Below the pieces are notes generated by a model that saw only the letters and a list, made by a program, of their open reading frames with translations, had not been told where the DNA came from and searched no databases. DNA of 64,000 nucleotides, from positions 1,847,192 to 1,911,191 of the forward strand of contig JAKJHU010000023.1 of assembly GCA_022316685.1 (NCBI GenBank). Direction: 5' to 3'. Numbering within the stretch: position 1 is the stretch's first letter; every line of letters starts with the position of its first letter. Source of the stretch: Progne subis subis (taxonomy: Eukaryota; Chordata; Aves; Passeriformes; Hirundinidae). The position numbers and the translations under genes are program-made. Shown here piece by piece: positions 36,970-50,493 of the stretch.

Positions 36970-39904
36970 GTGGAGGTGAGGCTGAAGGAAAACACAGTTT
37001 CAGGATTAAAGATAATCTATGAGGGCACATCTATAAGGGGAGAAAAGCAAATGAAAAACACCAGCATGATTTCTACTGTGAGAAAATAGCTTAACCCTCA
37101 TCTGACATTTTTAATTGAGCCCCAAAAGCACCCCTGTGTGACACCATTTTCTGAGTCAAGGCAGAAGAGCTTCCTTACACGAGGTGGTGCACATGAGCAG
37201 CTGTCGGCAGTAATTGCTGAGCAGTAAATTCAAATGCAGCCTTCCTTTGCACAAATTCCCCCATGCAGGCAATCCCCCAGATTCCTGGAAGGGACCACGG
37301 GATTCACTCGAAAGCTGAGCACACCACTGTTGGTGCAGGCTGCCATGAGAATGATATCTGTGTGTATGAAAACAGCATTGAAGGGATTTAATTTGGGGAT
37401 TGCTGTCGGCAAGAACTTTGCAGAAGAGCATACATTGCAATTAATATATTTCAAGCAACTGTGTATGTTTATAACATAGCTTGTCAGCCAGTCATGGGAG
37501 TAATGTGGTAATAATGCCCCAGAGCAGACCAACAGTGAAATTTCAGAACTGTGTTGAGCTCTGAGGCTGTTAAGTCTAGAAATGATACAGGGGACAGGTG
37601 AAGTATTCTCAGAGGAATGCCATCACACCTTCTCAGTGCTTTCTTCTGCCGCAAGAGATTAGCTACTGTGCAATAATTGATGAAGTTGATTATGTCAAGG
37701 CATATTTCCTGAATAAGGATTAAACACAGATAATTCAAAGACTGATCAATGAGGAGTTTCCCTAGAAATGAGATTAAGAACCGCCACCACAAGGAGCACA
37801 AAGAGTGGCTCGTGACTCACAGCACCCATCAGCACATTGTGTCTGGGCTGATGGCTGTGCATTAATTAAGCAGCTCTGCACTGCTTTGTGCAGTCTGTCA
37901 GCCCGGAAGGAGACGTGCCTACCCCTTAGTGGAATAAGCCCAGGACTGCTCTTGTGTATTGTGGCTCCATGGAAGACTTCAGTGGTCTTAAGCTTTCCCT
38001 TATTTCTAGAAACATTTAAACTAAACTGCCTAGAAACCCATTCTAGAACTAGGTATAGCAATTATCCTATGAATCCTGGATGCTTACTCTTTCCTTCCAC
38101 TCTCCATGGCCATGTATCTCCTCCAAAATAATACTTAATGTATGTTTGTTTGTATGTATATATTTGTGTATATGTATGCACATAACCAAATGTATTTATC
38201 TTTTTTTTTTTCTGTTCAGTGTGAATTTTTTAATCTGTAGGGATGGATATTTCCAACGTGTGGTAATTTCCTTCTGTTTTATCACATTCTGATGAAGCTC
38301 TTGAGAGAAGAGAATGGCACACAAGCTTATGTAAAGTAGAATATTTTATTATTTCAGAACCTCTGGTGATGGATATTGGAAATGGATTAACCTCTTATTC
38401 ACCCATGCCAGGAATTGAATTCCCCAGAGATGTATGTGTGTGAGATGCATGTTTTGGGACTGCAGACAACTCCAGTTCTCTGTGTATCTGTAGGTGGGAA
38501 GAAAGGCAAAGAAATTAAAATGTTATATTAATAAACAAGATGTTTCGATATAATGACTACATAATTAGTAAATATTCCTGAAAAGTCATATCAGTGAAAA
38601 AACCAACAAAACTTGAGAACTGGAAAGGCTGTTATCCTCTTTTAAACCATTAATTCTTTAAAGTAAAGAACAGATTTTTAATTTCTTTCAAGATTTTGGA
38701 AATGATAAATTAAGAATTCCTCTGTCTTACGCATGTCCTTATGGTTAGTATCTATCTTTTCTCCTGAATGTAAAAGTATGAACCCAATGTTTAAAACCCT
38801 TTACAGTTTTGTCAGCACTGCATGGGAGTGATGAACTGTAGTTATGCTTTACAGAACCAGATCTTTGTGTTTCATGTAAAGCTGTGGAAAATGTACACTG
38901 ATTTGGTACCATCTTTTTTTTTTTTAAGACAGTTATCTTCTCTTGTTCGTGCTGTGATCAATGATTGTCACTTATTAATACATCCAGTTGCTTAACTTGA
39001 AACAGGAAAATGTCTTAGAACAGGAAAAACTCCAGAAAGTAAAAAAACCCACAGAAGCCTTCTATTGATAGTTATAAAAATGACATACTGTTTTCCCTCT
39101 CACAACTGAAATGAAATACTGCCTCCACACTGAGACTTTGAGTGCTGATCTCCAGCTCTGAGCATTTTCTCAGCTAAATTATAAGCCCTTGAAAGCAGGA
39201 TATATATTAAAAAGGTGGAAAGCTCTTTAGTATTTTGTCGTGCAAACACTGCTGTACTCAAACACGCAGCACTATTAAATTCAGAGGTGGTTGTAGCTAC
39301 AAAAGATAAGAATAATACCAGTGATTTAACCTGTGTTGCACTGTTCCTATCAAAGCTTACCAGCAGAATTTTGCCTGTGAGGCACTGGGGTAGAGGAAAT
39401 AAAGAGATGACTGCATTGTGGGTGTGAAAAGAGCTGCTGTAATGTTGTCTGCAGAGTGTTGCTTGGTGCTTGAAGTGGGGCACAGGTAGGGGATGTGTCC
39501 AGTTCCTTTTTGCACTGAGAAATGACTGTGTGCCTGAGGGGGCTTGTCTGAGGACACCTGACTTCCACACCATTTCTGCTGGTGCCAGGGAGTCATTTCT
39601 GCTGGTACCTGGCTCCCAGGGTAGCCAAGTGACATGAACCCTTGGCATCCACATCCCGCAGCAGCAGAGTCCTGTCCCTTAGCTACTCACAGGGCGAACA
39701 GGTATTTCTTCTTGCTTGTTTTGAACCAGTCACTTGCTGATTTTCTTTCTTATTTTTTTCTCTCTTCTGTCCAGCTCATGTGCTAAAAGAGACAGTGAAA
39801 AATTGTTCTCTGCTCATCTTCTCTAAAGACCCATCAGCTTAGTACACCTCAGCTGTGTTCAGCTGTAGTCTACTTTTCCTTCTCACTTAACTTCATACAA
39901 AGTG
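33397..39904. other. Non-coding stretch, no gene seen
   Basis: T37 lies at 36930-36966 and a short (CACCTC)n run at 36108-36128. A 15-base tandem duplication (ACTGATAATGTAGAT) lies at 34979-35008. A splice-acceptor-like sequence lies at 35606-35635 (see findings). ORFs such as 39100-39654 (-, 184 codons) and 35546-35824 (+) show nothing recognisable. Confidence 0.45.
36930..36966. repeat. T37 mononucleotide run
   Basis: An uninterrupted T-run between GGCAGGA and ATAGTGG, the second-longest mononucleotide tract in the window. Confidence 0.85.
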
Positions 39905-41690
39905 TCCTGCTGGGTCAGAACAATGGTGCAGCAAGCCAAGGATTATTTCTCCTGAAAATGGCAAATGACAGGGAAAGCACATGGGCCCAGACACTTTCTG
40001 AGATCCATTTTCTCATCTTACCACAGCATCTGCAAACACTGTATTAAAAGTGCTAGAGGTTACATTCTGGCCCCGTTCTTTTTTAGCATCTGTTTACAGA
40101 TTTGTCTTCCATCAATTTGTATACCTCTGTTCTAAACCAGCTGATAAACATCTGCCTGCATAAATTCCTTGTGCAGCAAAATCTATAAGTGGATATCCCA
40201 CTGGCTGAAGAAATACTCTCTTTTTGTCTTTTAAACCAATTGTTCATCATATACCCTGTTGTATAATCTTGTTGTATTACGAGATTTGGTAAATAATTTC
40301 CTTATGCAGCTTGTTCACTCCTTCAGGCTTTTCAAGACTCAGTCCTGTCTCCCTTGACCCTTCTTGTCTATAAAGTGAAGCATCCCATCTCTCTGTGCTG
40401 CAGCCCCTCGACTGTTTCCAGTTGCTGTTCTGTAATTCCACAGCATCCTCCTGGAGGATACTGCACACAGCCCTTCAGGCCTGAACACCACAGGCTCCTG
40501 TAGCAGCAGAACCAACCCCTCTGATCTGCTCCCAGCACATGTGGGGAAGCCCAGTATTGGGCTGGCTCTTTTGGTCCACTGTACATTGAGAGGATAATTT
40601 TGGAAAACTGTCAGGGACGGTGCCAGGACCCTCTTCCTGGAGTTGTATCTGCCTACTGGGCCTCAGCTGTTCTCTAGCATGATTTAATGATTAGTTCCTC
40701 AGTCTGTAATGCTGTGCTTCTTTGATTGGTGTACATCCCCTGGGCAATCTCTTCCTCCTTCTCAGGTTCAGAGGATTTGTATGCTCATTCACCCTCACCT
40801 TACCTTGAAGACCCTTCTGTAGTAATTCTTTCCATGGAAGCCAATTCTCCTTAGCTTTCAATCATTTCTGTTGTCCTTACTATTCCTGTTCTGTCTTTTT
40901 AGTGATAGGGGAACCAAAACAGCCCACAGTATTCAAAGTGTGAACACCTGAAGACTTTAAATAATAGCATAATGATATTTTGTATGTTGCTCTCTATTTC
41001 TGTCATAGTAATGGCCAGCATTTGATTTGCTTTTTGACAGCTTCTAAGATGGAGTTGGTATTTTCATAGACCTTTTATAACTCCAGGATCTCTTTCCTGA
41101 GTGGTAATAACTAGTTCGGAGCTCATGCTGAGTACGTAAATTTGAGATTTCTTTTCCTCCACATATTCTCAATATTGAATTTCATCTGTCTTTTTTATTG
41201 CCCAGTTGACACTCTGAGGCTCTTCTGCATCTCTCTGCAGCCAACTTTCATTTTCATTTCCCTGAATACCTTAGCACTGTTAGGAAACTTGGTAGTTGCC
41301 TTCTTTTTCCAGATTCATGTAATGATAATCAGTGTACCTTATATGTTGACCAGACCTGGCTCTGATCTGTGATGTGTCTGACATACACATTTGAGAAAGC
41401 TGAGTGCTTTTGGCACTCTGTAATGATTCTTTTGTTTGTGGGAATGGATCTCTTATCCTATGACATCTTTGTTTCTCTAAGTTCTCTAATGAGGCAGTAT
41501 TGAGAATTCTTTAAATTGCATGAAGGAGGTTTCCATTGACTGTATGTGCACTGACTCGTTCAAAGAACCCCACCAAGCAGATGACCTGTGATTGCCCATG
41601 TAAAGTACCCTTCTCCATTAACTCATACCTGTGTCTGATAATTCTATTCTTTCTTCAATTTCTGAAAATTAGGCTGGTAGCATGATTGGA
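39905..41690 (-). mobile_element. Very old CR1 LINE of the turtle-abundant type, with internal insert
   Basis: Reverse-complement CR1 blocks occur in order. CTGCTGGGTCAGAACAATGG is at 39909 and ATTTGTCTTCCATCAATTTG near 40100. GAAGAAATACTCTCTTTTTG is near 40210 and CAGTATTCAAAGTGTGAACA near 40930. AATAGCATAATGATATTTTG is near 40965 and CTCCAGGATCTCTTTCCTGAGTGGTAA near 41085 (landmark). ATATTGAATTTCATCTGTC is near 41172 and a GTTCAAAGAACCC block near 41560. The middle, about 40340-40830, has no counterpart in the recalled consensus and looks like a ~490-base insertion or replaced segment. All reading frames are destroyed. Orientation and class are well supported; subfamily is by recall. Confidence 0.7.
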
Positions 41691-44600
41691 TATACTTGGT
41701 TTTAGTTCCAGAAGAGGTTTTTAAAAAATGGGCATTGCATTTGGTAGCTGATGTTGAAACAGCTTTACATTGTAGTTGAAGTACTTACTGCATTTTCTGA
41801 TGAACTTTATACTTGAAACATGTATCACCATCATTACATCATTTTAAGTCTATTTGTATATTTTGGCTTAAAAATATTTCTTCTGGTTGTAGCGGTAATC
41901 ATTGAAGCATCTGCATTCTGGTCAAGTATATCCTTTTCAGAAGTTTTATATGGAAATATTTATCAAACAGGAAAAATAAGTAATTGGCTCGATTAAAGAG
42001 TGACAGAGTACTTTAATCTGAAATATTTTTTTCTTTTTTTTTCGAAAAGGAAAGCAGAAGTCATACTTGTGCTGCATTAGTGGGGAATAAATCAGTTGTT
42101 TATGCACAGGCCGTTTAAGTGTTTCACAGTGACTGGAACTTCTGGCTGGGGCTGATGTTTCTAACCCAAGATTAACAGAAGACCTGTGCCTTTAAAAAGA
42201 ATTGACTATAGGCCAGGCAAATTACCATGAAGCACCTAAAATAATGTTGAATAAATTTAGTCATCTGCACCTGTCATAAAGCCTGCAGAGGTTGTGACCA
42301 ATACTTTGTTCTCTGAATCCTTGTGCTGCTCTTTTCCTCCACATGGGATATGTTGCTCTGTCTTCCATGGACTGATGAATTTTAGAGAATTTTATATTTA
42401 GCTCGCTTTCTCTAATGTCAGTGTATCATCTAGTTGTACTTATGTAACAAGCATAAGCCAAGATTTCTTGCATAAAAATAGTTTGAGATGTATTTTACTT
42501 CTGTGAAAGTAGGTACTTGGGCTGTATGTTAGTGGATCTGTATCAGAGAATACTGCAAAATTTTCTTTTTTTCATGTTAGTAGCCAAGCTGCTCCAGTTC
42601 TGATGTAAATTACATTTTTAAACTTACATGGAGTGTTTTTAAGGGAGCACTTGTTTACCCACAACACACAAGCTCTCTGGACTTTTGTCAACGCACAGGT
42701 CTAATGTGATAAGCATTTGTATACATGCTGCATGAACAACTAATAGGCTAAAAAAACCTCTAAACGACCAACCTGTAATTGGTGCATTGAAGAAATTAAA
42801 TATTTCAAGCAATTATGATTTGAAATAATTCCTTAGAGAACAGACTTTTTAGCTTTCAAACGCCTTAGCTGGACCTTCTCTACATTATTATTATAAAGTG
42901 GCTTTGATTGCTGTTGCTTATCATTAACAATTAAAAAAAAAATAGTAATTTTTCCCGTCATCTCTTCTTTTCTGTGTTATAAACCATCACTGAATTCAGT
43001 AAATATTACAGATCTTATTGCCATCAGAGTGTATATCTTCACTGGAATGAGTGTATTTCAGAAGATGAAAATCAGCAGGGAGCAAGGGGGGCAGTATATG
43101 GTTCATCTTTTATTACTTCAGTCTGTGATTTCTTTCCAGCACTCAGTTCAGATTCTCAAGTAACTTCAGTTGGCTGAGGTTTCATGCCAACAGACAGATT
43201 AGGGAGTAGCTGGATGTAGTGATTTCCCAGTCTTCTAAAAAGTCCATGCCTTCAGGTGGAATGTGTGTCTCCAGAAAAGCTACATGAATTTTAATGTAAT
43301 GTACGCAGTGATAATGGCTCTTACAAATTTCAGTCTGTAATCAGAGTGACTTGGAGCCCTGAACCATCATTTTGATCTCCTTTTCTGTACTCCAAGTACT
43401 AATTTAGTAGCAATGGAACTATTCAGAAAAATCTGAAAAAACAAAAAGCACGAGTAACTTTGTACTTATCTCTGAAATAAATTACCTTATTAAGATCTAT
43501 TTATTTTTAGTGAGATTTTGCCATTCTATTATTTTGTTGAATAGGATATGTAATTTGCCCAGTAAAAACTTACACATTTTCAAGAACAGGGATTTTTTTT
43601 TTTTTTCATTTTCTTCTCTATTAGATAGGTTAAAATTATGCCTGCTTTCGACCTGAAGGTCAGGCACTACCTAAACTACTTGACAAAGCCTGTTGTTTAA
43701 ACAAAGCACTTCAGTTCACCAGTGTAATTCATCAGGAACTGAGTATCACATAATTTGGGTGATAATAAGATGGAAAACATTACAGACAGAGAGTCAGACA
43801 GGTAGATAGATACACCAGCCCTTTGAAAAGACACAGAGTACCTGCTGTTGCCAGAAGAGAAATGAAGTGTACCTCTTGTATTTACCAGTAGATAGAAATA
43901 TTATAGCAAAGAGGAAAGACTTCAAATGCAGAAGGAAAAGAGAACATTTTTTTCAGGTTTTGAATTATTTTTTTCCTCATATGTTAGAAGTAATTATCAA
44001 AAATTTCTCTAAGGAAATATACTAGCAGCTCTTTGGTGTTACTGATCTGATCACATTAAAATATGAGCACTACAATTATCAAATGTCTAATCCTCTTAAT
44101 CTTATAGTGCTGTGGATCCTATGCATCTGAATTTACCTGAGTGGACAAATTTCTTTTGGGCCTAATGAATAATCTGGTTCTAGATATATACTAGTAAGCC
44201 TGCTACAATCCAAGAAAGAAAAACATCAATATGATTAAATTTAAGAAGGAATTTCCTGATCAAACCATATTCTTTCATAAGACAATAATCTTGAACACTT
44301 TTTCAAAAATGTTTTATGTTTCTACATAGTCCATTACCTCTTTTTAGTGGAAAAAAAAATGTCCTAGTGGTACCATTACTCAGAATTTATTGGCAGTTAC
44401 TTGTAAGGCAGTCTCATCCTGGCTTTGTGCCCTCCTAATCAATGTTGGCCAGTTTGGCAGGGAATTGGTCTGAAGCACTAATTGTATCCAGTATGTTTTT
44501 TGCCTTAAGTAAAATGTCTTTGGTTTTATTTTCCGTAGGTTTATTTTTACATTCCCTTAGCACATTTTTCTGTTTAGAAACCTATTTTTTAATCACAGTT

Positions 44601-45028
44601 CACTTGCAGCAGCATCATTTGCAATCATCTTGCCATTTGTAATGTCATCTCTGCAGGCTTGCATTAACTTCAGTTTGCCATCATCTTGATGTACTAACCT
44701 GCATACAGACCCATACAGAAATAATTTAACATTCATCCTAGTGCATGCAGTAATGTTTCATTAGACTTGAACTAACAGAATTTTGTCATCATAATTCGCT
44801 GCCATAATAGCCCAGTCTTCACAGATTTAATGTGACAGTCTTTTGCCACTGTAACTAAGGCTTTGAGCAATTGTCATCCAGGGAGACTTAGGATGAAATC
44901 AGTGTAATTAAAACACAAACCCTTAATAGTCTTGTACTTTAAAACAGTTTGTCACCTCTCTCAAACAGTAATTAAGCAGGCTAGCAGCATTTGTTTAGGT
45001 TGTGTGTGTTGTTTTCTATGTGGGGGGG

Positions 45029-45146
45029 AAAAAAAAACCCAAAAAACAAAAAAACAAAAAAACAAAAACAAAACAAAACAAAACAAAACAAAACAAAACA
45101 AAACAAAACCAAAAAAACAAAACAAACAAACAAACAAAAAAAACCC
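45029..45146. repeat. A/C-rich tract with (AAAAC)n core
   Basis: After G7, an A9CCC start is followed by A6C/A7C units, about eight AAAAC repeats (45063-45109) and then (CAAA)n. G is absent until CCCGG at the end. The ORFs here encode only Lys/Gln/Asn-type simple sequence. Confidence 0.85.
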
Positions 45147-48100
45147 GGAAATTGGGTAATGAGTGACTGGCTGAACTGTTAATAGAATTTAGGTTTCCAG
45201 ATTGTCGCTGTGTATTTCTGTATCCATTCCTCTCCTTTCACAACACAATTATTTTGTATATGAGATGCATGCAAACTTGAACTCCATACGACTGGTCATA
45301 TTATCTAGTCTGTAAACCTTATGTCAGGGAGTTACAGAAAAACAGAGATGAAAAGGCATTTAGATTTCTTCTGCAATAGATCAAACACACTTTGTTATCC
45401 TTGAAAAATTTGTTGATTTTTTTCTTACAAGCTCCAATTTACAAGGGTTTGACCTCCTTGTGTATATGTTTTTATATACATTTTGCTACTCCCACAATCT
45501 TCTCTTTATATCAAGCCCAAGTTTATTTCACCCAAATTATGTCCCTTTCCTTGGCATACATGAAAAATAATGGAGTGTTGTGATGTCTAGATGCTGAAAG
45601 GCAGCAGCTATGTACTTCTTTGCCTTTTCCTTCCAGAATAAATATGTAAAGTTCCCTCAGTGTTTCTCTGCAAAGAAAACCGCCTGTTTGCATATTTGTG
45701 ATTCTAAGTGCTCTCCAGTTTATCTGTGGCTTTCATAAAGTGTTGTGTCAAAACTGGACACAGCTGAAACGTTGACTGGAGCAGAGTAAAGCCAGGGGAG
45801 TACGTGATGGGGTGACTGGGGTAGCGTAGGTGGCTGGCACTCGAGTTGTGTTTCCCTAAAGAAAGCTGTGTTTATGTGAGCAGCCAGCACATTTGCTCTG
45901 CCAAGTGACCTTGAGCTGTCTTTGGCAGAGCTGATGCAGCTTCCCTGCAGACCTAGGTGAATTCTCTGTCTCGTACGTATGGATTGTTGACTCTCATTCA
46001 TAATTACCTCCTATTGATATTCTTTGCAATCAGCTTGGCATTTTTCCTCTGCTCCTTACATATTGTGTTTGCTCTTGTTTTTAATACCTGCTTCCCTTCT
46101 AGACTAAATTTGTTTTTGTTTGCAGTTGTTTGTTTTCAACCAGAGAAACTTTGCTTAGTAATGACATTTAGGCCTAAACAGTGTTTTCAAACATCCTCTA
46201 ATTATCGTTCACACTTCTCTGTTCAACTTCTTTCTTCTCACTGATGAGGTTTTATAATTGTCTTCAACTTTGTGAAATCAGGTCCTCTTAAAAGAAGTAT
46301 TAAATATGCACATGCATACATTACTATTGCCACTACTTATCTGTGTGACATACATGTATGCAAATATGTGCATGTGTATAAAAAATTGGTTAATATTTCA
46401 CCGTTTAGATGTGATGCAAGTAATCAAGTAGTTATCAGTTGCATTTAAGCATTGTAGAATCTGAGATGACTTCCTTGGTGACTGGGAATACAGGCTTCCC
46501 TTGGGTGAGTTGCAATGGCAACAAGAATTGGGTGAATTTCACATGTTTTAGACCCACCCTGAAAAAAATAACTGCACCAAGGAGTTTTCTGCCCAACTGG
46601 GGGACCTCCTGTGCTGTGTCTCACTACTGATCTGTGGGCTCAGATTTTCTTCCTGTGGACACTGAGAAGAACAGGGACGATCGGGACTATCTGACCTTGG
46701 CCTTTCATGGTCTGGACATGCAACCAAGGGTGAACCAACAAAACAAAGCCAGACAAAGACAGATCCCTGCCCCAACAAAGACAGTTTATGGTAGGAGCCT
46801 GTTTTAGATACTCAGACACTTTTCCAGATCACTTTCAGGATTCTTTCTGCAGCTTACCTGGGATGCTTGTGGTGATTGGAGTGAGTTACATGCCTAAATC
46901 CAGGGAAAACAATACTAGTTAATAAGATGTTCTCCCTTCTGGTCATATCAGCCTCTCTGGACTGATTAAAACCAACATTTTATAGACATAAATGAGTAAC
47001 TCTAATTCCTCTCTATTTCTTTGATTCCTACTTCGTATATATCAGTAATTAAAATCTTCTCTCTTCTTTCTACTCTAAATATTAGTTTTTATATAATTTT
47101 CTGTCCCTTTTTACATTTTCCTTTTGATGGCTCAGTATATCTTCTGAGGAGTCTGGTCCAGCTGACTCCAGTAAAGACTGATTTCATTTCTGCTGGGGTG
47201 AAAGTTTCTGAAAGTTGGAAAACTGACAGGATTTGAGAACAAAGATATACAAAGCATGGACATTCTTTCCTGCTAAATCTGCTTAGGACCTTGCTCCAAA
47301 GACAGATCCACTATGTGAAAAGGATTGGTTGCTCTTTAGCTGAAGCTTTCCAGAATGGATAGTGTTTGTTTTCTGAGAGTTTTTCCACTTTTTTTGTTGA
47401 ACTAGCAAGAAGTAAGCCCACCCTTCTTTTTGCGAGATGATCTGTAAAAATGATTAAACCCTATTTTCCAGTGGCCATGACATGAAGGAGAGAGCTTTCC
47501 TGGGGAGAGCACAAACATCAGTGAGCCAATATGTTGGTTCATGAGCATATTTTCAAGCAGAAGTGTTTCATGATACGGAAATAAAGTGATTTTTCTTGCA
47601 CACCTTGCAGTGGTGTAACTGTAAATAGGGCTTTGTCTTTATCATTGTATTGGCTACTGATTTTATAACTATAAACTTATATTAGCTTATGTTTTATTTT
47701 GGAAGCCAAAAGCTACTGCCTCCTTCAGAGATAAGAGCAAGTTTTTTGTTTTGGTTTGAAGTTTTTTTGTCTTTTATTTTCTGCTCTGCAGATCAAATAA
47801 ACAAGAAAAAGAACCCCTTTGCAACCTGTGCTAAAATCCTCTATGATATACTCCTTTTTGTAGTAAAAATAGGCTAAGAAACAAAAGAAAGAAGTTTTTC
47901 AATGGCTCACATTGGAATGATTTTTTTTTTTCTTTTTTTTTTTCCCCTTGTGGATTTCACAGGAAAATCAGAAGCTGCCTGTTTACTTCTGTTGTGATAA
48001 AGCTGTCGAAGATATTTTTTTTCCTCTGATGCTGACATGCAAGTGGTTTGTGTTCGTTTTGTTGTTTTTTTCATGACAGGAAGTGAATAATAAAAAGAAT

Positions 48101-48320
48101 CAGAGCCAATATACCACCAGGGCGAAAACCCACGCTGCACATTAGTGCTTGAAAGAATCCCATCCCAGTTCTCCCTGCACATCAGTCCCATAGTCCCTGG
48201 AGTTCAGCACTTTTTCCCACACAGATAGATGTGATAGATTTGCAAATACTGGCAGGAGCACAGAGACATCTTGTTATGAGCTTAATGGCTGAACTGAGCA
48301 ATAGGCTTGGACTGCCTTTC

Positions 48321-48386
48321 TTTTTTTTTTTTTTCTCTTTTCTTTTTTTTTTCTTTTCTTTTTTTTTTTTTTCTTTTTCTTTTTTT
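48321..48386. repeat. T-rich tract with scattered C
   Basis: Runs of T interrupted by single C or CTC, ending in TTTTTTTAGG. It is a polypyrimidine tract without a recognisable downstream exon. Confidence 0.75.
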
Positions 48387-48830
48387 AGGCCAGCATTGGC
48401 AGTGATTTAAAAGCAGGGTGGAATAAAAGTTGAAATGCATTCTGAAATTATAATCAAAATATCATCTGCCTTAGGTTTATGCTGTAAGCACTCTGCCTGA
48501 TGTTGAGTTGTATTAGCAAACAACATGTGCCACTGGGATGTTTAAAAAGTCATAAGAGGTTTGTAAATCAGTTCTGTACAGCATGCTACCTGTTTGTTAT
48601 TTTCTTGTTTTATCTGTTAACAGGAAAGGAAATAAACAGTACAAATGGCAATATGGTGTACTTTGCTTTGCTGGGGGTTTGTTAGGTGCTTGTGTGCTAG
48701 TAAATTACCAGAGATGGTAGATTTGTTACTCTGTGGAGATTGTTAACATGAAATTATTTGATTTATTTATGTTGAATTGGGAACATCTCCTCCCATATCA
48801 ATTATGTCAAAAACTATCATTTTCTAGTCA

Positions 48831-49013
48831 TCTTTTCTTTTCTTTTCTTTTCTTTTCTTTTCTTTTCTTTTCTTTTCTTTTCTTTTCTTTTCTTTTCTTT
48901 TCTTTTCTTTTCTTTTCTTTTCTTTTCTTTTCTTTTCTTTTCTTTTCTTTTCTTTTCTTTTCTTTTCTTTTCTTTTCTTTTCTTTTCTTTTCTTTTCTTT
49001 TCTTTTCTTTTTT
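48831..49013. repeat. (TCTTT)36 pentanucleotide microsatellite
   Basis: Thirty-six perfect TCTTT units (180 bases) plus TTT, with no interruption. The purine strand is (AAAGA)n, which is the same repeat as the 58.1 kb array but in the opposite orientation. The long ORFs on both strands (FSFLF and KKRKE patterns) are repeat artefacts. Confidence 0.97.
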
Positions 49014-49920
49014 CCCTGACAGTCAAGCCTTGAATTTTAATATAGCCCTTTATTATTGTATACAAGATTTAGAGCGCTGAGAACTTGGTTCCCATGTCCA
49101 CTCCACTGTTTGACCATGGTGCTCAAGTCCTAACCTGGTTTAGCTTACTGAGGCAATAGACATGGCTGCCAAGTTTGGATGTTGAAATCCATTTCGTTTC
49201 TACAGTCATGCTGCCGTGGGCTGAACCCAATCCCCTAAATGGTTTCTGAACAAGCAGTTCATTGTCGTCCTTGTTTCCAGATCGCTGCTGGTCTCCTCGG
49301 CGTTTTCTCCAGCTCTGCATTACTGTCACGCTCATGCCCTTAGAAAGGAGATTATTTTCAAGTTTATCAATACTTGGGCTTTGAAAGGACTTCTCAAGCA
49401 GGGAAATAGCCTCTGTGTAAAACCTTTGTTAATGGGTGGCTGAAAGTCACCCAAACCATTTCTGTGACGATGACAATTTTCTTTCATTTGAGCCATTACT
49501 GGTTGTGGAAGAGTAAGGCAACGTTAAACTATAGCTGACAGCAATCAGTGGGAAAAAAAACCAAAACAAAACAAAACAACAACCCATTTTTATCATTGCA
49601 GAATTTGTACATTTTCCAAGTTCCCTGTGGTTTTGAAGCTTGCTTCTTTCCTGTCTTGAAGCACAGGCACTGTAGTCTGTGGTCAGAGTCTGCTACCTGC
49701 AGCATGTAGAAGGGAAAGTGAGGCAGGGGGTCTCTGACCACCAGCATTTATTGAGCATACAGTAATTATCTGACATAAAGCTAGAGAGAAGCTTTCCCTT
49801 GCTCTCTGTTGTTGGAGACAAAGCAAAAAGCCCTTACAAATAACAGAACCTGGCGCGTCAAGATGCTCCAGGCTATCCCTGCAATGTAAGTGCTGGCTAG
49901 TAGGCTCTAAGAGATACATT

Positions 49921-50493
49921 TTAAACTTCTTCAATAGCCTGGATGTTTCTCAGTGTCAGGCAGTCACAGCATTCATAGCTGCTGAAAAGAGTATTAACTT
50001 TTAAGAGACTCTCAATTTCTTTGCAGTCCCCCAAAACCACCAGCACCACCACCAAACCCAGAAATCCAAGCCCAACAAAAATACCCAGTATGTCTGAACA
50101 CTCACTTTTGTTATTTCTCTCTATGGCCCAACAAATTTTTACTCTTTTCCAATTGACTGGAGGAGCATCAATAGGAGGAAGGGAAATTGTTCTTAGGCTG
50201 AAGGTTTCTGCCCTCCTATAAATGAAGTAGGTGTTCTCTTGAGGCCACCAGAACTTTTTGAACTCGCCCAGTAAAAAGAGAGGAAGCAAATATGGATTTC
50301 CTGCATGTGAAAGATAGTTTAATATGTAAGTTATTGCAAATATTGCCACTAGACACTTTTTTGGGCTATGTTTTAGAAGAAAATACTGAGTAGCCCTGCA
50401 TTTCTTGCAAAGTCTGATCCAAATATGTTCTGATGGTCTCAAAGCCACTGTCAGAGAGGATGAATAATCCAAATGAATTTTTGTGCATTGCAA
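49921..50493 (-). CDS. Unidentified 190-codon ORF, possible membrane protein or chance frame
   Basis: An intact ATG-to-TAA frame of 190 codons lies outside any recognised repeat. The predicted product has a hydrophobic stretch at about residues 47-75. A stronger one at about 134-155 contains GIFVGLGFLGLVVVLVVLG, followed by a charged tail (DCKEIESL) and a Cys pair (ECCDC). I recognise no family. The second hydrophobic stretch is encoded opposite an A/C-rich run (50027-50058), so it may be a composition effect. There is no evident promoter or intron context. A run of this length in AT-rich DNA is uncommon but not impossible in 64 kb. Confidence 0.2.
   Translation of the reverse strand: MQCTKIHLDYSSSLTVALRPSEHIWIRLCKKCRATQYFLLKHSPKKCLVAIFAITYILNYLSHAGNPYLLPLFLLGEFKKFWWPQENTYFIYRRAETFSLRTISLPPIDAPPVNWKRVKICWAIERNNKSECSDILGIFVGLGFLGLVVVLVVLGDCKEIESLLKVNTLFSSYECCDCLTLRNIQAIEEV

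Larger units (their letters stand above)
41691..48830. other. Non-coding stretch, no gene seen
   Basis: AT-rich throughout, with TAATTA-like motifs and few repeats. It holds an A/C tract at 45029-45146, a T-rich tract at 48321-48386 and a possible CR1 scrap at 45735-45800 (AAAACTGGACACAG, GGAGCAGAGTAAAG). No exon is supported. Confidence 0.45.

Noticed and set aside
39100..39654. 184-codon minus-strand ORF
   Set aside because: No recognisable family; overlapped by equally long frames in other registers; treated as a chance frame.
45735..45800. Additional CR1 fragment
   Set aside because: Two short blocks (AAAACTGGACACAG, GGAGCAGAGTAAAG) fit, but the length and order are insufficient to list it as a feature.
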